A stretch of 64,000 bases of DNA from an uncultured Slackia sp. GTDB taxonomy: Bacteria; Actinomycetota; Coriobacteriia; Coriobacteriales; Eggerthellaceae. Under the pieces are notes generated by a model, which saw only the letters and a program-made list of their open reading frames with translations, was not told where the DNA came from and ran no database searches. The position numbers were made by a program, and so were the translations under genes. The DNA lies in NCBI RefSeq assembly GCF_959608125.1, contig NZ_CAUHPG010000005.1, positions 1-64,000 on the forward strand, written 5' to 3'. Below are positions 27,645-35,595 of the stretch, piece after piece. Every line of letters begins with the position of its first letter. Position 1 is the first letter of the stretch.

Positions 27645-28724
27645 TTATTCGAACACGACCATCTCGTCGCGATGAATCACCGTTCCGGCCTCTTCGCGAG
27701 CAGCCTGGGCATCGCAGCGCACGAGACCGCGCGCGATCACGTAGCCGGACTCGTCGAGGACATCGACGACATCGCCCGCCTCGAAAAGCCCATCGATTCG
27801 CCTGACGCCGACCGAAAGAAGCGACGACCCGTGTTCGACCAGGGCGCATGCGGCGCCTGCATCGACCACGAGACGACCCTTGACCGAATCGCCCAATGCG
27901 ATCCAGAGCTTGCGAGGCGTGATTTCGTGCCTGCGCTCACGCGCCGTGAACAAGGTTCCGATCGGGTCGTCGGCAAGCGAGCGGACCACTGCGTCTTCCG
28001 CGCGACCATGGCAGATCACCAGCGGGATGCCGGCGGCGCCGAGAACGCGCGCCGAAGTAAGCTTGGTGATCATGCCGCCGCTGCCCACCGCGCTTCCCGC
28101 GCCCGTGGCGCCGGCCATGATTTCAGGCGTCAGGCGGTCGACGCGGCGAATGAGCGTCGCATTCGAGTCGATCTGCGGATTCGCCGTATACAGACCGTCG
28201 ATGTCGCTCAGGATGACCACGCGGTCGGCGTCGGCCAGGCATGCGACCAGGGCCGCAAGCGTATCGTTGTCGCCGAACTTGATCTGCTCGACCGAGACGG
28301 TGTCGTTCTCGTTGACGATCGGCACCGCGCCCAGCTCGAGCAGGCGAGCGAACGTGTCGCGCGCATGCAGGTAGGCGTTGCGGTCGGCCGTGTCGCGGCG
28401 CGTGAGGAGCACGAGCGAGGTGAGCATGCCGTACGGCGAGAACACCTGGTCATACGCCGCAATGAGAGCACGCTGGCCAACGCTCGACGCCGCCTGGACC
28501 GTCGGCATGTCCTTCGGGCGCTTCAATGGCAGCCCGAGCGATTCCAAGCCGCACGGGATGGAGCCCGAACTGACGATGATCACGTTCCAGCCCGCCTTGC
28601 GCACGCGGTTCACCTGGTGTGCAAGGTCGGCAAGATAGGCGCGGTCGACTTTGCCTTCGGCGTCGGTCAGCGTCGACGACCCGATTTTAATGACCGCCGT
28701 GCGCGGCCGTGCTGCATGCGTCAT
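27645..28724 (-). CDS. proB: Glutamate 5-kinase
   Basis: First and feedback-controlled step of proline synthesis. The 359-residue protein has the amino-acid-kinase N-terminus VIKIGSSTLTD, VSSGSIPCG, the FGDNDTLAALVA motif and SDIDGLYTANP. A C-terminal PUA domain (about residues 270-350) follows. ATG 28724 overlaps the obg stop (TGATG), so translation is coupled. ProA follows directly. Confidence 0.96.
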   Translation of the reverse strand: MTHAARPRTAVIKIGSSTLTDAEGKVDRAYLADLAHQVNRVRKAGWNVIIVSSGSIPCGLESLGLPLKRPKDMPTVQAASSVGQRALIAAYDQVFSPYGMLTSLVLLTRRDTADRNAYLHARDTFARLLELGAVPIVNENDTVSVEQIKFGDNDTLAALVACLADADRVVILSDIDGLYTANPQIDSNATLIRRVDRLTPEIMAGATGAGSAVGSGGMITKLTSARVLGAAGIPLVICHGRAEDAVVRSLADDPIGTLFTARERRHEITPRKLWIALGDSVKGRLVVDAGAACALVEHGSSLLSVGVRRIDGLFEAGDVVDVLDESGYVIARGLVRCDAQAAREEAGTVIHRDEMVVFE

Positions 28725-30121
28725 CAGAAATCAAGCTCCCTATAGATATCCACGCGGTCGTCGGCGCTCTCGAACTCGAAAGCGCGTCCGACGATACGGA
28801 TCTCGTCGCCGTTCACCGCGCCCGCGTTGATGAGCTCCTTCTCGAGGCCCATGCGGTCGAAGCGATGCTGCAGGAAGGCGAGCGCCTCTTCGTTCTCCCA
28901 GTCGGTCTGCACGACCATGCGCTCGATCTGCGGGCCTTCGACGCGGAAGACGCCGTCGGAGAGCTTGCGCACCGTGAAACGACGGTCGCGCTGCATGCGC
29001 TTGTGCTCCCAGACCTGGTCGTACTGGACCTCGGCGCCCTGCTCTTCGCGCGCTGCCTCGCGCAGCTCGTGGACCTTGGCGGCCGTGGCGTGGATCAAGG
29101 CGTCGACGCCCTTGCCCGTCAAGGCGCTGATTTCGAACACACGCGAGGCCTCGTCGACGCCGTCGGCGAACTCGTTGCCGTCGGCGGCCGCGATCGCGTC
29201 CTTGCGCACCTCTTCCTTCAGGCGACGGACGTTGTCCTCGACGCCCGGCACATCGCACTTGTTCGCGACCACGATGCGGGGGCGATTCGCGAGCTCGTCG
29301 GCATAAAGCGCCAGCTCGCGATTGATGATGCGGTAGTCCTCGACCGGGTCGCGACCCTCGTAGCCGCCCGTCATATCGACGACGTGTACGATCAAAGCCG
29401 TGCGCTCGATGTGGCGCAGGAACTCGTGACCGAGGCCGCGGCCCTCATGCGCGCCCTCGATCAAGCCCGGGATGTCGGCGACGACGAAATTGTATTCGTC
29501 TCCCTTGACCACGCCGAGATTGGGAACGAGCGTCGTGAAGGGATAGTCGGCGATCTTGGGACGAGCGGCGCTCATGCGGGCGATCAGCGAGCTTTTGCCC
29601 GCGGAAGGAACGCCGACCAGCGCGGCGTCGGCCATCAGCTTCATCTCGAGCTCGATCCAGCACTCCTGAGCCGGCTCTCCCAGCTCGGCGAACGCAGGAG
29701 CGCGCCTAGTGGAAGTGACGAAGTGGATGTTGCCGCGACCGCCCATGCCGCCGCTGGCAACGACGACGCGCTCGCCGTCATGCGTCAGGTCGGCGATCAG
29801 CTCGCCCGTTTCCTTGCTTTCCTCGAAGTATTCGCGCACCACGGTGCCCACGGGAACCTTGAGCACAAGGTCCTCGCCCGTCGCACCGTGCATGCGGCTG
29901 CCTTTGCCGTGCGTGCCGCGCGGAGCTTTGAAATGATGCTTGTAGCGATAGTCGATCAGCGACGAGACCGACGCGTCGGCTTCGAGCACCACGTTGCCGC
30001 CATGGCCGCCGTCGCCGCCGTCGGGACCGCCCTTGGGCACATGGGCTTCGCGACGGAAACTCATGCAACCTGCGCCGCCGTCGCCGCCCTTGACATTAAT
30101 ATGCACTTTATCAGTAAACAT
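28724..30121 (-). CDS. obg: GTPase Obg/CgtA
   Basis: Ribosome-associated GTPase involved in 50S assembly and stress control. The 465-residue protein has the glycine-rich Obg fold (1-158, with repeated GGDGG and GNGG-like turns), G1 as GVPSAGKSSL, G3 DIPGL, G4 NKCD and the C-terminal OCT domain (about 370-465). It starts at ATG 30121. Normally obg follows rplU-rpmA directly; here a convergent DUF2252 gene intervenes and obg has its own -10 element at 30154-30159. Confidence 0.97.
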   Translation of the reverse strand: MFTDKVHINVKGGDGGAGCMSFRREAHVPKGGPDGGDGGHGGNVVLEADASVSSLIDYRYKHHFKAPRGTHGKGSRMHGATGEDLVLKVPVGTVVREYFEESKETGELIADLTHDGERVVVASGGMGGRGNIHFVTSTRRAPAFAELGEPAQECWIELEMKLMADAALVGVPSAGKSSLIARMSAARPKIADYPFTTLVPNLGVVKGDEYNFVVADIPGLIEGAHEGRGLGHEFLRHIERTALIVHVVDMTGGYEGRDPVEDYRIINRELALYADELANRPRIVVANKCDVPGVEDNVRRLKEEVRKDAIAAADGNEFADGVDEASRVFEISALTGKGVDALIHATAAKVHELREAAREEQGAEVQYDQVWEHKRMQRDRRFTVRKLSDGVFRVEGPQIERMVVQTDWENEEALAFLQHRFDRMGLEKELINAGAVNGDEIRIVGRAFEFESADDRVDIYRELDF

Positions 30122-30153
30122 GACCGTCCATTTCTGTTCGAAGGTTACGCCCG

Positions 30154-30159
30154 ATTATA
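30154..30159 (-). promoter_or_regulatory. Probable -10 element of the obg operon
   Basis: A perfect TATAAT on the minus strand, 32 bases ahead of the obg ATG. No clear -35 is seen at 16-18 bases, so the assignment rests on the -10 and position. Confidence 0.5.
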
Positions 30160-30330
30160 CGAGATACCGGGCAATGCGCGAGGGTGTTTCGCAGGCGAGC
30201 GCGCGATTGCCGCGCCCCACCGCCGAAAACCCACAGGTGTTACAAATCGCAGTGGCAGGACTCCCGCCCTCACGCGCGGTCGGCGGCACGGAAACCTCCC
30301 GTAAGCAACAGACCCCGCGCACGCAAGCTG

Positions 30331-30339
30331 TGCCATACT
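30331..30339 (+). promoter_or_regulatory. Possible extended -10 promoter of the DUF2252 gene
   Basis: TGC followed by CATACT is an extended -10 pattern 49 bases ahead of the start codon. No convincing -35 is present. Confidence 0.4.
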
Positions 30340-30388
30340 GAGTCGGCATGCATGCAAGCCGCGGCATCGAGCCGCCGAAGGAGGAACC

Positions 30389-31831
30389 ATGCCTATCGAC
30401 GATAAAGAGCGCGTGCGCAAAGACATCCGAAAAGCGCTTTCCTACAAAGCGCAAGTCTCTGCAAAGAGCAGCAAGGCGCACGGTAAAGAACTTCGTACGA
30501 CGACGCCGCGCGAATGCCACGGAGCCTGGCAGGTCGAAGACGAGCGAGAAGGCGCCGTGGCGATCCTGCGCGAACAAGACGAAACGCGCGTCCAAGAGCT
30601 CGTTCCCATACGACGGGAACGCATGGCAGCGTCTCCGTTCGCGTTTTTCAGGGGTTCGGCGGCGATCATGGCGGCCGACCTGTCCCGCACTCCGTCCACC
30701 GGCATCAGGGTCCAGGCGTGCGGCGACGCCCATGTGGCCAATTTCGGGCTGTTCCACTCCCCCGAACGCCGCCTCGTCTTCGACATCAACGACTTCGACG
30801 AAACCGCCCAGGCTCCGTGGGAATGGGACGTGAAGCGCCTGGCCGCCAGCGTCGAAATCTGCGGACGCGAACGCGGCTTTTCCGAAAAGGAGCGCAAAGC
30901 GGCGACGCTCGAAGCCGTGAAATGCTACCGGGAAGCCATGCGCGATTTCGCGCGCATGGGATCGATGGACGTATGGTACGCCCACATGGACGCCGAAAAC
31001 CTCTATGAGCGCATGGCGCGTGCCGCGACCAAGCGCGAACGCCGCGAAACAGAGGAACTCTTCGACAAAGCGCGTTCGAAGAACAGCGCCCGCGCCGTGT
31101 CGAAGCTGACCGAAGTCATCGACGGAGAACTGCGCATCGTGAACGACCCGCCGCTGATCGTGCCGCTACGCGAGCTGGTCAGCCAACGCACGGGCCTCGA
31201 CATCCCCGATCCCGACATGCGCGAGCGCGAGCGCATCATCGCGATGCTGCTTTCCCGCTATCGCAAAAACCTCCCCGACGACAGGCGTCTGCTGGTCGAG
31301 CAATATCGCGGCGTCGATATCGCACGCAAGGTGATCGGCGTGGGAAGCGTCGGGCTGCAGGCCTGGATCGTAGTCATGGAAGGCGCCACGCCCGACGACC
31401 ACTTGGTGCTGCAAATCAAAGAGGCGCGCGAATCGGTACTCGAACGCTATGCGGGCAAAGATGCCAACGAAAGTGCCGGCCTGCGCATCGTACGAGGCCA
31501 GAAGGCCATGCAAACGGCCAGCGACGTCCTGCTCGGATGGAGCGACATGCGATCCGACAAAACGAATCGCAGCTTCTACGTGCGCCAGCTCTGGGACGGA
31601 AAGGCATCCGTCGATCTGGAAGACATCGATGCCGATTCGCTGCAAGCGCTCGCAGGCGCTTGCGGATGGACGCTCGCGCATGCGCATGCACGCACGGGCA
31701 ATCGCTTCGCAATCGCAGGCTATCTCGGCAAAAGCGACATATTCGACCGTGCGACCGCCGCATTCGCGCAAGCTTACGCGGACCAGAACGAGGCCGATTA
31801 CCGTATGTTCCTGAAAGCGCTTTCGCTGTAG
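30389..31831 (+). CDS. DUF2252 family protein
   Basis: A 480-residue cytosolic protein of the DUF2252 family (PF10009), uncharacterised but with a kinase-like (aminoglycoside phosphotransferase-related) appearance. Signatures include FFRGSAAIMAADL, VQACGDAHVANFGLF, FDINDFDETAQAPWEWDVKR and a late HAHARTGNRFAIAGYLG; the GDAHxxNFG and DxNDFDE segments resemble the catalytic and metal-binding loops of small-molecule kinases. ATG 30389 has an excellent AAGGAGGAA. It stands on the plus strand between rpmA and obg, breaking a normally conserved operon. Substrate unknown. Confidence 0.88.
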   Translation: MPIDDKERVRKDIRKALSYKAQVSAKSSKAHGKELRTTTPRECHGAWQVEDEREGAVAILREQDETRVQELVPIRRERMAASPFAFFRGSAAIMAADLSRTPSTGIRVQACGDAHVANFGLFHSPERRLVFDINDFDETAQAPWEWDVKRLAASVEICGRERGFSEKERKAATLEAVKCYREAMRDFARMGSMDVWYAHMDAENLYERMARAATKRERRETEELFDKARSKNSARAVSKLTEVIDGELRIVNDPPLIVPLRELVSQRTGLDIPDPDMRERERIIAMLLSRYRKNLPDDRRLLVEQYRGVDIARKVIGVGSVGLQAWIVVMEGATPDDHLVLQIKEARESVLERYAGKDANESAGLRIVRGQKAMQTASDVLLGWSDMRSDKTNRSFYVRQLWDGKASVDLEDIDADSLQALAGACGWTLAHAHARTGNRFAIAGYLGKSDIFDRATAAFAQAYADQNEADYRMFLKALSL

Positions 31832-31891
31832 CGAACGCACTTGACCGCCTGGGCGCGGATTCCGTCAAACGACGGCCGCGCTCGGGCGGCA

Positions 31892-31969
31892 TTTCGTTTC
31901 GGGGCCGTGCAGCCAACACCGCGATTCTGCATTGCCCCGAAACGAAAAAAGACCCGCCGAAGCGGGTCT
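31892..31969. terminator. Nested inverted repeats: rpmA terminator and a larger stem
   Basis: AAGACCCGC/GCGGGTCTT (31948-31956 with 31961-31969), followed on the minus strand by six T, is the rplU-rpmA terminator. Overlapping it, a 13-bp repeat TTTCGTTTCGGGG/CCCCGAAACGAAA (31892-31904 with 31934-31946) could end the converging DUF2252 transcript. Confidence 0.75.
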
Positions 31970-31992
31970 TAGCGCAATCGAATGCGTGGTTG

Positions 31993-32250
31993 CTATTCGG
32001 CCTCGAGGGGACGAACGTGAACCATACGACGAGCACCCTTGGTGAACTCGACGGTGCCTTCGCACAGAGCGAACAGCGTGTCGTCCTTGCCGCGACCGAC
32101 GTTCTGGCCGGGATGGAAGTGGGTGCCACGCTGGCGAACGATGATGTTGCCGGTGATGACATGCTCGCCGCCATAACGCTTCACGCCGAGGCGCTGCGCG
32201 CGGGAGTCACGACCATTACGGGTAGAACCAAGACCTTTTTTATGTGCCAT
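31993..32250 (-). CDS. rpmA: 50S ribosomal protein L27
   Basis: An 85-residue ribosomal protein whose N-terminus reaches the peptidyl transferase centre. It begins MAHKKGLGSTRNGRDSRAQR, so it lacks the cleaved N-terminal extension found in Firmicutes L27. The motif GNIIVRQRGTHFHPGQNVG is diagnostic. It is 33 bases after rplU. Confidence 0.98.
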   Translation of the reverse strand: MAHKKGLGSTRNGRDSRAQRLGVKRYGGEHVITGNIIVRQRGTHFHPGQNVGRGKDDTLFALCEGTVEFTKGARRMVHVRPLEAE

Positions 32251-32283
32251 TTTCTATACCTGCCTTCTGTTCTCTTCGGCCCG

Positions 32284-32580
32284 TTATTCGCCGATGCTCT
32301 CAATCTGGATGCGAGTGAGGTTCTGACGATGACCGCGAAGCTTCTTGTAGTTCTTGCGCTTCTTGAACTTGAAGACGAGCTTCTTCTTGTCCTTGTACTG
32401 GTCAAGAACGGTAGCGACGACCTTGGCCTTGGTATCGAGGTCGACCTTGCTGCCGTCGACAACGCAGATGGCCTCGAGCTCGACCTTCTCGCCGACCTCG
32501 GCGTCGAGCTTCTCGACGGAGAGGTATTCGCCCGGAGTGACCTTATACTGCTTACCACCGGTTTTCACGATTGCGTACAT
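32284..32580 (-). CDS. rplU: 50S ribosomal protein L21
   Basis: A 98-residue primary 23S-binding protein. It begins MYAIVKTGGKQYKV, the canonical L21 start, and has the basic FKFKKRKNYKKLRGHRQ segment. ATG 32580 has AAGGAGAAT ahead. An upstream frame extension is rejected because it crosses the promoter. Confidence 0.98.
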   Translation of the reverse strand: MYAIVKTGGKQYKVTPGEYLSVEKLDAEVGEKVELEAICVVDGSKVDLDTKAKVVATVLDQYKDKKKLVFKFKKRKNYKKLRGHRQNLTRIQIESIGE

Positions 32581-32616
32581 GTAATTCTCCTTGAATGTGT
32601 TAAAACGCAGGGCGAT

Positions 32617-32646
32617 ATTGTACATCGCGCCATGCACACTCGTCAA
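32617..32646 (-). promoter_or_regulatory. Sigma70-type promoter of rplU-rpmA
   Basis: TTGACG (32646-32641) and TACAAT (32622-32617), 18 bases apart on the minus strand, with the rplU start 37 bases downstream. Confidence 0.7.
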
Positions 32647-32815
32647 TACATTTGGGGGGCTAAGTCCCAATATTTAGAGGAAAACACGCCATCAGAGGCA
32701 AGCGAAGACTTTACCATACCAAGGGCCGTTCGCCTAGTCGTGATTTCGTCATTTTCACAATGGTTTCGCTTAGCGGCCTTTGAGCCCCACCTGCCTCTAC
32801 TCGGCCCCCGCGCGT

Positions 32816-32836
32816 GAAAGGCGCCGCAAGGCGCCC
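32816..32836 (-). terminator. Terminator after polA
   Basis: GGCGCC (32820-32825) pairs with GGCGCC (32830-32835) around GCAA, followed on the minus strand by TTTCAC. It lies 33 bases after the polA stop. Confidence 0.7.
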
Positions 32837-32868
32837 TTCCCCTGCGCCGCATTCGGGACCGCAGGCCT

Positions 32869-35514
32869 CTAATGCGCCTGCGCCCAGTTCGCGCCGCTTT
32901 GCACGTCCACCACGAGCGGCACCTTCAGCTCGACGACGCCGCCCATCACCTCTTCCACCATGGCGGAAAGCGCCTCGAGCTCCTCGCGCGGCACGCTGAA
33001 ATCCAACTCGTCGTGCACCTGCAGCATGAGCTTGCTCTCGAAGCCGTCGGCGGCCAGGCGGCGCGCCACCTCGTTCATGGCGAGCTTGATGATGTCCGCC
33101 GCGCTGCCTTGCATGGGATGGTTCATGGCCGTGCGCTCGCCGAAGCCGCGCTGCACGGCGTTGCCCGCACGCAGCTCGGGTATATGGCGCTTGCGGCCGA
33201 ACATCGTGACGGCGTAGCCGGTCTCTTTCGCCTCGGCCACCGTCTCGTCGAGATACTCGCGCACGCGCGGATGCACCTCGAAATAACGGTCGATCATCTC
33301 CTGGGCTTCTTTGAAGCCGATGCCAAGCGAGCTTGCCAGGCCGAACGCCTGCTGGCCGTACACGATGCCGAAGTTGACCGCCTTCGCGCGGCTACGCAGT
33401 TCGGGCGTCACCTCGCCGACGGGAATGCCGAACACGCGCGCCGCCGTCGCCGCATGGAAGTCGGCGCCGCCGCAAAACGAATCGATCAGGCTCTCGTCGC
33501 CCGACAGATGGGCGAGCAGGCGCAACTCGATCTGCGAGTAGTCGGCCGACACGAAGACGTCGTCCGCGCGCAAAGGCACGAAGCACTCGCGGATGCGGCG
33601 GCCGAACTCGGTGCGCACGGGGATGTTCTGCAAGTTCGGCTCGCTCGAGGACAGACGGCCCGTGGTGGTGACCGTCTGATTGAAGCTCGTGTGAACGCGG
33701 CCGTCGCCCGCGCACATGCGCGGAAGCGCGTCGATGTAGGTCGACTGCATCTTCGCCAACTCTCGATAGCGCAGCACCTTGCTCGCAATAGGATGCTTGC
33801 CCTCGAGACCCTTGAGCGTTTTGGCATCGGTGGAAAAGCCGCGCTGGGTCTTCTTGCCCGCAGGCAGCCCGAGCACTTCGAAGAGGATATGGCCGAGCTG
33901 CTTGGGCGAATCGACGTTGAACTCCTCGCCCGCCAGGTCGACGATTTCCTGCCTCAGCGCATCGATTTCCCCTTTCGTCACGCTGCCCATTTCGGCAAGC
34001 GTGACGCTATCGAGCGCGGCGCCGACGCGCTCCATGCCCGCGAGCGTCGCGACGAGCGGCGCGTCGATATCGGCGTAGCATGCAAGGCTTCCGTCCTTGT
34101 CCAGCGCCTCGCGCAGGGCCTCGCTCAACATGCGCGCGACCGATGCGTGGGCGGCTGCGGCCGCCTCGGCCGAAGAGGCTTCGGGCAGCGTCGCTCCGAG
34201 ATAGGCGTCGCACAGCGTCTCGTATTCATAGCGGCTCATATTGGAATTGAGCAGATACGCCGCAAGCCCGATATCGAAATAACGGGAATCCGCCACGTCG
34301 GAAAGCTCGACGGCCGCGGGAATCGACCCGTCGGCAGGATAGACCTCCTGCAGGGCTCGCTTCACATCGAGGGCGCAAAACGCCCCGTCGCGCACGATGC
34401 GCGCGAACGCCTCGCGCGCCGCATCGCCCTCGAAGGACATGACGCGCTCGCCCGTCCCGACGAAGAGCGCAGAGGTCGGCTCGAAAAGGCTTTCCTGCGC
34501 GGGCCTGTAGAATTCCACGCCCACCATGACGCCTTCCGCGATTGCGGCGTCGAGGACCTCTTCGGCCTCGGCGCCCGTCAGGACGGGCTCGTTCGGCAGC
34601 TCGAGCTTCGCCGGGGCCGTAAGCGACGCATCGGCGCCCGCCAGCGCGAGCACCTTGGAAAGATGGGCGTTGAAGCGCAGCGTATGGAACGCCTCGACGA
34701 CCTTCTCCTCCTCGAACGCCGGAAACGCCGCCGCCTCGAGGTCGATGTCGATATCGAGATCGCGCGCGATCGTGGCGACGCGGCGGCTCGTGAACGCCGC
34801 CTCTTTGTTTTCGACGAGGTTCTGGAGCTGCTTGCCCTTGAGCTTGTCGAGGTTCTCGTAAATGCCGTCGATGCTGCCGAAGTTTTGCAGCAGCTTGGCC
34901 GCGCCCTTGTCGCCGATGCCCGGAACGCCCGGGATGTTGTCGGACGAATCGCCCTTCAGGCCTAGAAAATCGGGGAACTGGGCGGGCGTGACGCCGTAGC
35001 GCTCCTCGACCTCGGCCGGGCCGTACACGGCCACGTCGCTGATGCCCTTCTTCGTGGTGACCACGCGCGTCAGATCGCTTACCAGCTGGTAGGCGTCCTT
35101 ATCGCCCGTCACGAGCAGCGTCTCGTAGCCGAGCGCCTCGTCCATGGCGGCGATGCTGCCGAGCACGTCGTCGCCCTCCCAGCCCTTGATACGCACCACG
35201 GGCACGTTCATCGACTCGAGCAGGCTCTCGATCACGGGGAATTGCGCGCGCAGCGCATCGTCCATAGGCGGACGGGTCGCCTTATACTGCTCGAGCGCCT
35301 CCATGCGAAACGCGGGCCTGCCGGCATCGAACGCGCAGACCACCGCGTCGGGCATCGTGGTTTCGTAGAGCTTCAAGAACATGGACATGAAGCCGAACAC
35401 GGCGTTGGTGGGCGTGCCGTCCGGGGCGTTCATCGTGGGAGGCACCGCATGGTAGGCGCGATGCATAAGCGAATTACCGTCGATGACGGCTATTTTTTTC
35501 GGCGAATTTGGCAT
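32869..35514 (-). CDS. polA: DNA polymerase I
   Basis: Repair and Okazaki-fragment polymerase. The 881-residue protein has the 5'-3' exonuclease/FEN domain (1-290; KGDSSDNIPGVPGIG), a central 3'-5' exonuclease-like domain and the polymerase domain with SADYSQIELR (motif A), RSKAVNFGIVYG (motif B) and LQVHDEL (motif C). In the central domain the first DxE motif is replaced by GVEFY and the ExoII site by LDVKRAL, so proofreading is probably inactive, as in Taq and Bacillus Pol I. ATG 35514 follows AAAAGGAGC. Confidence 0.97.
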   Translation of the reverse strand: MPNSPKKIAVIDGNSLMHRAYHAVPPTMNAPDGTPTNAVFGFMSMFLKLYETTMPDAVVCAFDAGRPAFRMEALEQYKATRPPMDDALRAQFPVIESLLESMNVPVVRIKGWEGDDVLGSIAAMDEALGYETLLVTGDKDAYQLVSDLTRVVTTKKGISDVAVYGPAEVEERYGVTPAQFPDFLGLKGDSSDNIPGVPGIGDKGAAKLLQNFGSIDGIYENLDKLKGKQLQNLVENKEAAFTSRRVATIARDLDIDIDLEAAAFPAFEEEKVVEAFHTLRFNAHLSKVLALAGADASLTAPAKLELPNEPVLTGAEAEEVLDAAIAEGVMVGVEFYRPAQESLFEPTSALFVGTGERVMSFEGDAAREAFARIVRDGAFCALDVKRALQEVYPADGSIPAAVELSDVADSRYFDIGLAAYLLNSNMSRYEYETLCDAYLGATLPEASSAEAAAAAHASVARMLSEALREALDKDGSLACYADIDAPLVATLAGMERVGAALDSVTLAEMGSVTKGEIDALRQEIVDLAGEEFNVDSPKQLGHILFEVLGLPAGKKTQRGFSTDAKTLKGLEGKHPIASKVLRYRELAKMQSTYIDALPRMCAGDGRVHTSFNQTVTTTGRLSSSEPNLQNIPVRTEFGRRIRECFVPLRADDVFVSADYSQIELRLLAHLSGDESLIDSFCGGADFHAATAARVFGIPVGEVTPELRSRAKAVNFGIVYGQQAFGLASSLGIGFKEAQEMIDRYFEVHPRVREYLDETVAEAKETGYAVTMFGRKRHIPELRAGNAVQRGFGERTAMNHPMQGSAADIIKLAMNEVARRLAADGFESKLMLQVHDELDFSVPREELEALSAMVEEVMGGVVELKVPLVVDVQSGANWAQAH

Positions 35515-35517
35515 AAT
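35508..35517 (+). promoter_or_regulatory. Extended -10 promoter for the sulfatase gene
   Basis: TTGG directly before CATAAT (35512-35517) gives a TGn extended -10 on the plus strand. It overlaps the polA start codon on the other strand and leaves a leader of about 72 bases. Confidence 0.45.
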
Positions 35518-35595
35518 GCTCCTTTTACCTTCTTACGCCCTCGCCGGCGCAGGCATGAGACGCCTCGCGCAGGCCCGTTTATCAAGGACGGTTTC

